From positions 5,259,001 to 5,323,000 of the forward strand of contig CALZFC010000009.1 in the NCBI GenBank assembly GCA_945643635.1: a stretch of DNA of 64,000 nucleotides, in the 5' to 3' direction. Each line of letters opens with the position of its first letter. The first letter of the stretch is position 1. Of this stretch, positions 43,928 to 54,014 are shown piece after piece. Source of the DNA: Allodiplogaster sudhausi (lineage: Eukaryota; Nematoda; Chromadorea; Rhabditida; Diplogasteridae). The notes beneath the pieces were generated by a model. It searched no databases, was not told the DNA's origin, and was given only the letters and a program-made list of their open reading frames with translations. The translations under genes and the position numbers were made by a program.

Positions 43928-44826
43928 TGTAGAGACATGAATGAGATCCGCTTAATCACACATTACATTTCTTCAACTTGTGGGATTTTATTTGTATCAC
44001 AAAATGCAAAATGCTACATCTGCATTAATGAAGCAGACTGGACTCTGTTCTCCGCGATACAATGAAAATGGAAGATCTAGCATTTATAGAATTCTGCACC
44101 AAGACATCAAACATTAATAATATTAAGAGGATACAATGTCACGCACACTTCTAGTGATCGTGAGCCAGTTGTTTATGCGTGACTAACTGCAAGATTTGAT
44201 GTCTCGGGTCTTACAATTAGAGCTAAATCAAGTACTATTTGCTCTACAAATTTAAACACTTGGACTAGTGCCGCACTCAGGTATAGTAACAAAAATGCTC
44301 ATTGTCAGCATTATTTTTGACATTGTGTGCACATGTTTATTGTTATTGTCAAAATATTTATATTATGTATTTATTAGCGTGTTAACACATGGAATTAACA
44401 TTTATCACAATACAAAGGTAGTACCATGAAGAAGTGTGTGTGCATTTTGGTAATTTTTTCAAACGCTTGTCAAAGATGGTATTTCATGAGACAATTTGTG
44501 ACTAATTGTGCCTTTAGCATTGTAATTATTTTTCTTGAATATTTAACAACTTACATTAGTACGTTGGATTTCACTGATTTAGGTGCCTCTTTTCAAGAGC
44601 GAAAGGTAAGTTCAATAGCTTATTTCATGTTCGCTGTTGTTGACATGGCACAATGAACTTTATTCTTCAATACTAATTCTAATTGTTAAATTTTTTTCCG
44701 ATGAATTTGAATGTTCGGTAAATTGTCCAGTCCCAACGAAAATGGACTCTGTTCAATGCCAGTTGGGTCTCATGGGCTATATCAGAAATCGACAATATAG
44801 AATATAATATTATTAATTTTAATTGC
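43928..44826. other. Intergenic, AT-rich
   Basis: Upstream flank of Srx-like copy 2 and downstream flank of copy 3. No domain-bearing frame found. Confidence 0.6.
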
Positions 44827-46100
44827 TTATTCTCTTCCTAACGACCCTGAGCGAATGCCCGATGCCATTTGCCTGGCGGAAAGTGAATATTTAACCCGAT
44901 TACGGAGACTAACAATATCGGTCACCTGCTTCCTGAAAGTACAAAGGAAGTAAATAACGAACAATTTCAAGGTTTATCAATGCTATACCACACATGAAAC
45001 TCGCTTTCCTTAAAGTGGACGAGAAAAGCAGAAGAAGAGGAACGTGGAATGCAGACGTGAAGAAGACTAAGAGGCAGAAGAGCCAAGTGCCCCATCGGCC
45101 ACTCAGACTGAGCAAGAATACCATTTCTCCTGCCGCGAAGATCGTGGCATGCAGAACACACGGAGAAGGTAGCAGGCACTCCAATTGCGATGACATCAAG
45201 TATACGGTACATGAGATCTATCCCACTGGCGATATATTTAGCAACATCTTCCAAAGCCAAGCCGTATTGTGAAGGCTCAAAATAGTATGAAACTTGACCC
45301 TGCTGAGTGTAGACAATCACGGTCTGAAAAAGTTAATTATTTCGTCGAATTCAGAAGCTCCCTCTACTGGTTTCTCTTTACGGAAATAATTTTAAGCAAT
45401 AACATCTGATGAAGTATCAAATGGCTGACAGATCAGTGGGGAGCGTATATTAGCAACAATAAACATCTGTAAGAATATTTGGATTTCGTATCCTACCACT
45501 CCAAATCCAGTGATATAGGAAATTGTGCAGATGAGATAGGATGTAGCTCGTGATTGCGTGCGGAAAAAGACCGGAAATCTGACTGCAGTGAAGCGGCTCC
45601 ATGCAATGATCGGATAGTGAAAGAATAACGTCATACGACATCCGAAAAGAAATATCTAAAATACAGAAAGGCATTTCGTTCGTAAGTTGCAATCTGTAAA
45701 GCAAAACCTGCATTGGCAGGCGTCCTTCTACTCTAACAATGCGTGTCTTGAAGAGTATTGCAACTCCCAATACGAATCCGCATATTAACATTAACACCAT
45801 ATCCACAATTGAACAACTCACGAGATATAGATAGCCCGCAGTATCCTTAAATTAATTGATAACATGTGTTCGTTTAAAATCATTATTGATATGACACATA
45901 TTGGTGCTTCCACATAATGAATGATACAGTCGCTGTTAAAGGGAGCATTGTTATGGACAAGAGAAGAAGGCTTCCTGCAATTCCAATGTGTGTTGGTATG
46001 AGAATATGATCTCTGCCAGAATCTAACCTCCAGCAAGTGCATCTTCCAGTGTCAAGGGCTCGAAGAACCATTCAGGGAATTCCGAGCTGTTAGTTGCCAT
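44827..46100 (-). pseudogene. Srx-like receptor, copy 3, probable pseudogene (loop-3 exon lost)
   Basis: Starts MATNSSEFPEWFFEPLTLED and keeps TM1 to TM4 and exon 5 (SYYFEPSQYGLALEDVAKYI). The SRFTAVRFPVFF box is intact. In copies 1, 2 and 4 exon 5 is followed by an intron, a loop-3 exon and another intron before TM6. Here exon-5 sequence (IAIGVPA) runs straight into TM6 sequence (LLPSPCVLHATIFAAGEMVF) at about 45185 with no intron. The two parts are in different frames, so the protein either ends in an unrelated tail or the gene is dead. TM7 (GTWLFCLLVFFTSAFHVPLL) and the last exon (KQVTDIVSLRNRV) are still present, so the loss is recent. Confidence 0.65.
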
Positions 46101-46915
46101 TGTTGAACAATAAAGAATACATTTCAAATTTTCTCCTGCCATAGTTGTAGCTTCTGTTTTGATGCCTTTATCTTAACATCATCTCTTGTTTGATCAAGTT
46201 CATGGGAACTGGCACGCGCAGTGCATATCTTTACACATACATACATACATTTGCAGCCGACGGTTCCAGACTCCATTGCCTGGCAATATGACTACTGACC
46301 ATGAGTTGTATAGCGATTTCCTCTATAAAAAGTACATAGAGTCGAAACGGCTTCTTGAACAAAACAACGATTGTCGTTTTCTGAGAATGAAAACAACCTA
46401 AAAGGTTTCTCGAGGTTTTGTTGTAAACCCACGACATTTAAAGACTAAATAAGTCTGCGATTTCGGTATAAAAAACCTTTTGTTTGTCACAACCCACTCT
46501 AAACCAAGTGCAAAAAATGACTAAACTACAAAGTGTGGGAATTTTCCAGTGAAGGAGATACTTTCGGTCTTCGCTCTGTAAAATGCCTAAGAGGCATGCA
46601 ATACCACTTTACAGCAGTTCATTAAACACTTTCAAGTACACTCATTGACGTTATGACATTTATAAAGTATCTTGCAAAGTTTTTTTTATCGTTTCCTTCA
46701 TATTTCTCAGAGTGATCAACTAAACTCTAAAAATAATTACAAATGTGATGAGAATATATCACTGAAATAAGCTAAAGTAAAAAAAATCGCAGCAATATAG
46801 CGAAAAAAATACTCATTGTCAGTGAACAATGCGGAACATTGTTCACTGACAATGAGTATGCTGAATGTGGAAATAGAAGTACAGGGAACAGTAATTTCGT
46901 GAAGGACCATTAGCG
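46101..46915. other. Intergenic
   Basis: Separates Srx-like copies 3 and 4. A short perfect inverted repeat TACTCATTGTCAGTGAACAATG... / ...CATTGTTCACTGACAATGAGTA lies at about 46810-46858, a hairpin or tiny MITE. Confidence 0.6.
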
Positions 46916-48460
46916 TTAGGGATCGTTGGCAGAAAAGATACTAGAAATGGTTTGCGGGGCCGAAAGTGCCTGAGCATTGACACGATTACGGATACAAAGA
47001 ACATCGGCCACTTGCTTCCTGAAACCGCATAAAATTAACAATAAGTAAAATCACTGTAAAAATACTAAAATATAACGCCATTAATCTTAACTGTGATTGG
47101 TCTGTTTTCCAAAAAAAAAATGTTATTTGCATACTAGAATTAGACACTCCTCCCTTAAAGTTGACGAGAAGAGAAGAAGAAAAGGGGCATGGGCTGCTGA
47201 ATTGAGGAAGAGTGAGAAGCAGATGAACCAGCCCCACCAACGGCCACTCACGCTGACATTGAACACCATCTCTCCTGCCGCGAACACCACGGCATCAACT
47301 ACACATGGTATCAGCAACCTGATAATATGCACCATTTATTACTAATCTAAATTTAATTTATTAACTATCACATGAGAGAGGTCCTATAGTTGTTATTTTC
47401 CACCATAACGAGATGGAGAAATAAGGAAAACGAAGAACTAAATGACTTACCGTTTCTCAGCAGAACTCTGCTTATTGTATAATGCGTCCGAACGACTTCG
47501 CTTGAGGAGAATAATTGCACCGCTTCAAAAAGCAAAAATATATAGATATATAATATGAATTCCAATTATAACCAGTAGAAGATTGCAGGCCCTCCAATGG
47601 TAACGACATCAATAATGCGAAACATGGTATTTTGTCCGCTAGCCAGATATTTCGCAAAATCGTCAGTCACCATGCCGTATTGCGAGGGTTCGTAATAGAA
47701 GGTCACATGCCATGGCATATAATACACAACCATAGTCTGGAACAGTATGCTTTTGTGTGTACCAGAGTTTGTTTTACTTTTCTTTAGCATCAAAATCATA
47801 TATTAGTCTTAACTTACCAGTCCAAAACCAGCGAAATATGGAATCGTGCATATCAGATAGGATGTCACTCGACTCTGAGTGCGAAAAAAGATTGGAAGCT
47901 TAATAGCCGTGAAGCGGCTCCATGCTATGACCGGGTAGTGAAAGCAGAGAGAAATGCGGATGCCATCGAGAAATATCTTGAAATAGCTTTTGAAATTATC
48001 ACAGATGGTGCTTCCGAAACAACCTATTTGTTCACCGATAATACCTGCATTGGCCCGCGGCCTCCGACTCCAACAAGGCGAGTTTTGAACAGAATTGCAA
48101 TACCGTTGAAGACGCCATAAATTAGCATGCATCCAAGATCGGCGACAGCAAAGCTTATTAAATATCGATAGCCAACTGTTTCCTTAATAAACTTATATCA
48201 CCATTTTCTTCGTTCAAACCAGTGAGCATTATGTTTAATTTGTAAAAAAAAATACGCACAAAGTCGTGCTTTCGCATAATCGCAATTACGGTGATTGTTA
48301 ACGGAAACAGAGGAAGAGAAAGTAGTAGAAGGCTTCCTGCAATTAATAAACCAAGCAAAATTATTTGTAATAACGAACTCCAATGACCTCCGGCAAGAGC
48401 ATCTTCCAAAGTCAACGGCTCGAAGTACCATGGAGGGAAATCGGAGCTATTCGACGTCAT
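46916..48460 (-). CDS. Srx-like 7TM chemoreceptor, copy 4
   Basis: The best preserved copy. It starts MTSNSSDFPPWYFEPLTLED. TM1 is SLLLLSLPLFPLTITVIAIM, TM2 GYRYLISFAVADLGCMLIY, TM3 ISLCFHYPVIAW, box SRFTAIKLPIFF, TM4 SYLICTIPYFAGFGL. Exon 5 has MPWHVTFYYEPSQYGM, with loop 3 AIILLKRSRSDALYNKQSS, TM6 LLIPCVVDAVVFAAGEMVF, and TM7 GWFICFSLFLNSAAHAPFLL. The final exon KQVADVLCIRNRV ends IFSANDP (TAA). Donors here are GT throughout and frames join cleanly, including EE|KQVA at the last junction, so this copy is the reference for the other three. Confidence 0.76.
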
Positions 48461-48931
48461 TACGGAAGACTTGAATGAAGTCGAATTGGTCGCAGATTCA
48501 CTTCATCCAGCATGCGACACTTTCTTGCAGCATGCCTGGTTCGTGGGAAGTTTTTGTTACAATGAACTCTTCTATTGCATTTTAATAGCAGCGGCAGATT
48601 TTACTTTATAAAAACCATAATAGGCAAAGCAAATGTATTGCTTTCTACTAAGAACAAGCGGACTCTGGACATTGTGCACAAAAGCTGCGATTCCCGTGAT
48701 CTTTTCATTCTCTGTGATGTTTAGTTGCATATGAAATCTATTCAGCTGCCTAGTAGATAGTTGGGTATTGCTTTAAGAATTGTCATTGAATTGTCATCTT
48801 TATCAAACAGTAATAAGCTACGCGTATGCATTGACCAACTTATCTTATGAAGCAGAGTTCTGAGAAATAACCACTAAACAAGTCGCTCTTGTTAATGCTC
48901 ACATTCAGTTGAAAAGCGGCCCGCCAGTCTC
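48461..48931. other. Intergenic
   Basis: Upstream flank of Srx-like copy 4 and downstream flank of the next gene. Nothing recognised. Confidence 0.55.
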
Positions 48932-49409
48932 CTACTTGCGGGTTCCCCTCTTCTTGGCTGCCTCGATCATTTCGTCTTGCAGCGTCTCCATGATCTCGAG
49001 GCGTCGATGCGTCGCGGTCAAATCTTTGTTTGGGAAAACGTGATATCCATAAATTAGAAACACTTTAATTATTTCATTTGAATAAAGAATAGCAAACAAG
49101 TCAAGCTAACAAGAGAGTTGGCATCTGGTGGTATTGGTTGCGAATTCGGGTCCAGTCCCATGGAGCTTCGTCTTTCGCTGAAACCATTGTAAACAAGTCT
49201 AACAAATGCATTCGACGGATAATTCACACGTTCTTGAACGAATATTGCAACAAAAAACAAGCACGAGTTAAAACTGACATCGGTCCAGCCATATCTCGAC
49301 CTTCCCGAAGCTGTAGTAGGCCGTTACGCAGAAAATGGAGAACCAGAAGGCCACGAGGAAGAAGAGTGGATAGATCTCGTACGCATGCCCAAGGCGGCGC
49401 ACCAGGAAT
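48932..49409 (-). CDS. Small single-helix protein, NDUFA4-like topology, 5' exon not fixed
   Basis: Exons 49409-49279, 49177-49111 and about 49009-48932 (TAG). The first gives YEIYPLFFLVAFWFSIFCVT (one helix) and YYSFGKVEIWLDR. The second continues SKDEAPWDWTRIRNQYHQM. The third gives a charged helix RRLEIMETLQDEMIEAAKKR. The helix followed by WLDR...APWDW recalls the NDUFA4 / respiratory-chain accessory pattern (helix, then WDR...PW), which would place it in the mitochondrial inner membrane. The acidic C-terminal helix is not part of vertebrate NDUFA4. The last junction is one base out of frame as I read it. An upstream frame with a presequence-like Ser/Arg/Leu start (about 50220 down to 50070) may be the first exon. 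Confidence 0.45.
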
Positions 49410-51218
49410 CTGAGAAAAAGAGAAAATTATTTTTTACGCAGTCAAGGAAAGCTACTGAAGATTTAAGAAGCACTTCTGTTGCATTTTGCTAGCAGTTGCG
49501 GCCTAAAATGTGACATCTCTGGTCATCAACTCAAATCATGAACCGCTGCGCAAAACTGCTGGATCTCAATGTTCAGTAGCTGGCACAAAAACAATGCCCA
49601 CCTCGTAAACATATTTCGTAACTATGTCATGCCTGCAGACCATGCTTTGTTTGAATATACGATTTGTGACTTCCTCGTCACAAGTGCAGCCGGAGCATTT
49701 CCGTTGTTAAGATTAGACGAAATTATTTTTTTTTGAAAAATGAAACATTAACATTCATGATAGATAAAAGAAGCCTGTGATAATTACAGAACACTGATGC
49801 ATGAAAGATAAACAGATTTTGAAAGAGATGTCAACATTGCAAATTTCTTTTGTATCCTTCATTAAACACCGAAATAAAACTAGAGTGTACTTTTAGTTTA
49901 AATAAAGACGGCATACTTTAGTGTCTCAAAAGTGAAATAATCTCTAGTTCCAATGTTTCGTGGGAAGATAAAAATGATCTGGCATCAAAGGCCAGCCCGA
50001 CCGATAGGGCGTGTCGCCGAGTTGGGACGCCTGGCTCGTGTCGTACTTGTTGTCGCGAGACAACAAGTACGTAGCTGAAGAAGCCATCACCGGAGGGGGG
50101 AGGAAGCTGCTTCTGGGCAGGCAGAGGAAGACGGGCTGCGGCAGTAGAGGCAGAACGGGAAAGAGAGAGGAAGAAGACGAGCGAAGGGGACAGCGGACGG
50201 AGAGAGGGCATCTTCGACAGAGACATCTTCTGCAATTACGTAGTCTATTTCCAGACTGATCTCTTTTGCTCTCTCTCTCTCACTCTCTCTCTCTCATTGC
50301 TCAAAACCACGAACAAAGTGATTACATCATGCTGATTTTATTTTTGTATGCATTCAGGCTACTAAGATTTCGCAACAAGAAAAGGCCGAGGGCGCCATTC
50401 CGCGATATGCGCATCGATTTTTGGGCTACTTCGAGTTAGAACAAGGAAGTAAACATGGGCCATGGCTGTGACTTGTGCACAAAGGTTCACATGGACATGA
50501 TACAGAATTACATGCTTCCGCTGAAATGATATTTTCTGCGCAGCCCGTTAAGCGTTCTATTGGCTTGATTGCAACGAGATATCGTGCGAGACTTGCCGTT
50601 TGGAAGGAAACCAGCCGGCTTGAATTGCATCCAACTACTCATGCCTAGGGAACATTCATGTACATTGTATATATGTATAAGCAAATTTGAAAAACAAAAC
50701 TTCTTCTTTCTGTTAAAAAGAGAAGAAGAGATGAAGTGTTCTTTTGGCGGGAAGCACTGAGGGAGGAAGGCCGGCTTCTGCCCCTTATAGTGTGTCCTGT
50801 TCCGTCCGCCGTCACACTCCTTATCCCTCCTTCACAACTTCCGCAATCCCCTCCCGGCTTCTCGCTCTTCATGCACGCTGCGTGCCCAAACGCACGTATC
50901 GAAGAGGAGTACGCGATTCAGCACCATTCTGTGTGGCAGAGAGACTGAGAGAGGCAAGGAACGGCGGAGACGGATAGCAGTAGTAGAGAACACGGCAGAG
51001 AGAGAGAGAGAAGAGAGATTGATGAAGCGAGAAGGACTGCAAGACAACAACGCGGATATTTCCCGAAATCTCTGTCTCTCTCTCTCTCGCTCTCGCTCTG
51101 TCTCTCTCGCACAATCGCTTTCCACTTCCTTCACTGCGCGAAGACAACAAGGATGGCTCGACGTGCCTTTTGGCAAGAAGGCATATATTTTGAGGGTGGG
51201 TGGCTCTCTGTGCCTTCC
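49410..51218. other. Mostly non-coding, with possible 5' exon and GA/CT tracts
   Basis: Contains the candidate presequence exon at about 50070-50235 (-), a 28-base hairpin at 50043-50070, and CT/GA tracts at 50270-50300 and 51000-51115. No other supported gene. Confidence 0.5.
50043..50070. repeat. Perfect 12-bp hairpin with GCGA loop
   Basis: GTACTTGTTGTC, loop GCGA, GACAACAAGTAC: both arms match completely. It lies at the edge of the possible presequence exon. Function unknown; it could be a site remnant of a mobile element. Confidence 0.7.
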
Positions 51219-51690
51219 TCACCACAGAACTCTTGGTTTTCCGGGAAGGCGGTTCTTGTTGTAGGGCGTCCAGATGGTAGTTGCGCGAGTCCATTTCTCC
51301 GTATCCATTTCTCGCACTTTGAGTGCCCAGCGCGCTTTTCGTTTCAGTCCTTCTTGGACCCAGTCGCGCAGCTTGGTGATCTGCCGTACGCGTTCGTTTC
51401 TCCAACGATCTCTCAGTGCAACTCCGATCATTTTCCTTTCCATTTTCCTTTGGGTCACGCTTATTCGCTCCTTGTCACTCGATCGAAGTGCCCACACTTC
51501 ACATCCGTAGAGAACGGTCGCGGTGATGCAGCTCTCAAAGAGTCTTCTTCTGGTCTTCATAGGAAGTAGACGGGATGAGAGGAGATTGGACAACTTGCTC
51601 CATGCAAACCAACCAAGCCTGATCCTGTGTTCAATCTCGTCAGTGTGGTCAAGGGGGAGGGATATTCTTCCTCCAAGGTACGTGGCTGAT
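51219..51690 (-). pseudogene. LINE (RTE-like) reverse-transcriptase C-terminal fragment
   Basis: An open frame reading YLGGRISLPLDHTDEIEHRI, then FESCITATVLYGCEVWAL, RKMERKMIGVALRDRWRN and DTEKWTRATTIWTP. These are the thumb/connection blocks at the end of RTE-clade retrotransposon ORFs (YLG, LYGCEVW, RKMERKMLG). Endonuclease and the RT palm are absent upstream, so this is a 5'-truncated dead copy on the minus strand. Confidence 0.82.
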
Positions 51691-52535
51691 TGGACGAAAG
51701 CTAGTGATAATCAATAAAATGTTCATTTTAGGGGATTTTTCCAGGATTTCGGAAAAAAAAATCCGTTTGGAGATTTTAATTATTATTTTCGTTATCTCCT
51801 CGACGAGAGCTTTCGGATGGTATATAACTTATTTCATAACTTCGTGGGAAACCCAGACCATTCCCTTGTTATGCAAGCGCCAGATATCGACGAGACGGCC
51901 TCGGCAGTAACCTCTTTGCTGTATCTCTCACGAGTCCTCCAGGACTCTTTTTTCTCTCGCCTATCATTCTCCAATCTCTGGCCGCACTCCTTTCCAATCC
52001 TTCTTCTTTATCTACACTCCTCGATCCAAACACCGCCGGAACCTGCAAGGAGGGACAGAGGACGACCAGACGCAGAGACACGTGTAGCGGAACGAACATC
52101 TTTATTCACGGGTAGAAGGAGGTTTATATAAGCATGGAAAGTGTAGCACTTTGCGGACTTCGGGATGCACTCCGGGCAAGAAAAGTGCAGATATAATTAT
52201 TCCTAATTCCCTTGTGTCCCCAGGTTACGTCTTCCATTGATATGTACATAACTCCACAACAAGCTTAACCAAACGTTAAGAAAATGTTCATATACATATA
52301 TATGCTTATGAAGCGCATATTTCACAAAGACTTTCTTACCATCGTTAACAACAACCACATAATTTTAAAAAGCGCTTCAAGATTCATTGAATAATTATAA
52401 AAAAATATTACAGTCGTTTATAACAGCTATAAACCCGCGAAATAACAGGAGAACAAACTCTATAATTATGCGATATCATAACTTTATATAAATAATTAGC
52501 AAAGAAATCCTCCCAGAAACTTCCCTAGCATTTTC
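51691..52535. other. Intergenic
   Basis: May include more LINE-derived or other repeat sequence (51840-52130 is open on both strands without domain). 3' flank of the ERGIC1 gene on its right side. Confidence 0.5.
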
Positions 52536-54014
52536 TTATGTGAGCTTGCCGAGCTCGTGCTTCTTCCACATCTCAGAGAGTGTGAAGAAGAAAGAGTCAA
52601 TGATTCCGGCAACGGTGAAAGTGCCGCCCACCACCGCACAAATCTAGAAATTTGCGATTATTGGAATTTATTTCAAGTTTACTACACCACTAGTAAGTTT
52701 AACAGAATTGCGAAATGCCGAATTCTATTTAGATAATTAATCACGCATACCGAAGTTAGGAAGGCGTAGAAAGATTGCCTCGTTTCTGTCATCTTCACAG
52801 TGATCGGTTGCAACTCGTATTTAAACCTGCAAAAGGAGTCTAACTTTTAAACTAAACATAATATTTTGTAGTACTCATATTTTGATGATGCTACTCGAAA
52901 ACTATTAGAAACAGATTATTCTTAAAAAGTCTAACCAAACAGCTGGGATGATTTTTCCGCTGTGATGATAGGCCATATACTCACGCGAGCCGTACGTGTA
53001 CTGGTAGCTTGTTCTGACCTCTCCGTTGATGCTCTCGTAGACAGAAGGGACAATCTTAATGGATGAGAGCTCGAGAAGGTGTTGTCTAATTTGCCAATTG
53101 TATTATAGGATAACAACTTTAACGATAACGACAGCGCTCTCCAACCTTGAGAATGTACTCATGCGTGCTGAGTGGTTGTGATCCTGTCGTGTCGCGGCTG
53201 GCGAGAGGATCAAAGCTTCCTTTCAAGTTGTAGCTCTTCTTAATTCAAGAATGTAACTGTAAGTTAAAGGTACGTTATAATACTGTAGAAAGGAACTAGA
53301 AAGGAACTAGAAGGCACGTCTTACAATGACTTCATCTCCAAACTTGATCGAGTGAATAACGTGACGCATATCGGGTGCCTCTGGTTGCGACTTTGCTGAA
53401 TGTGTGCTTAGATGGAAGTTGCCAGGCACCTGTAAAGTGCGTCATGGTTGGATTATGATATAGGAATGACACGAAGGAAAAAGTTCCATCGCTTATTTTT
53501 TTTCTAAAAGAGAAATATGCTATTTCGGGAATAAATAAAGATAACCTTCAAACCTTATTAATCTCAAATTTGCTCTCAAATCTGCAACCAGCGCCACTTT
53601 CAATCACAATCTTCTCGGTATGGCCCACGAAGCCAACCTCATGACGTCCATTTTCATCTTGTATATCGACGCCAATGTCTGAAGTCAATTAATTTTTTAA
53701 TCACGTTCGTGTTAAGTAAAAAAAAGATAAACTGACATTCGCACGTTAGATAGGGAAAGGTTACATTAACGGAGACATCAATCTTGCCTTGTCGGCCCGG
53801 ATCATCAACGAAAAGCTCGCTCTTCCTGTAAGAGCTTTGTTTTCATTATTAAATGGCAAGCAAAAATTAGAACACTTACACATCAATGTAAATGTAGGCC
53901 AAGAGGTCATTGAAGATCATAAAGGAGATGAAGAGTGCGCAGCAAATAGAAATAACTGCACCGGCAGTCGTCGGCTGAGTCAGATCTTTCGGGACTTTGC
54001 GGTAGATGTCAAAT
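52536..54014 (-). CDS. ERGIC1: ERGIC1 (ERGIC-32) cargo-receptor subunit, first exon missing
   Basis: Cycles between ER and Golgi with the ERV41/ERV46-type cargo receptor. Exons: 54014-53880, 53825-53737, 53678-53554, 53429-53325, 53238-53146, 53054-52936, 52826-52751, 52643-52536 (TAA), all in phase. It begins FDIYRKVPKDLTQPT with TM1 AVISICCALFISFMIF, then the lumenal SELFVDDPGRQGKIDVSVNV, GVDIQDENGRHEVGFV, PGNFHLSTHSAKSQPEAPDM, IVPSVYESINGEVRTSYQYT and WFKYELQPITVKMTETRQSF. TM2 is ICAVVGGTFTVAGIIDSFFF, and the short tail WKKHELGKLT ends the protein. The block order equals vertebrate ERGIC1 from residue about 8 on. Only the first few codons (an MPFD-type start) are missing, so a tiny first exon lies above 54014. 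Confidence 0.93.

Noticed and set aside
51797..52131. Open frames on both strands after the LINE fragment
   Set aside because: No domain, both strands open, no splice support; probably repeat-derived.
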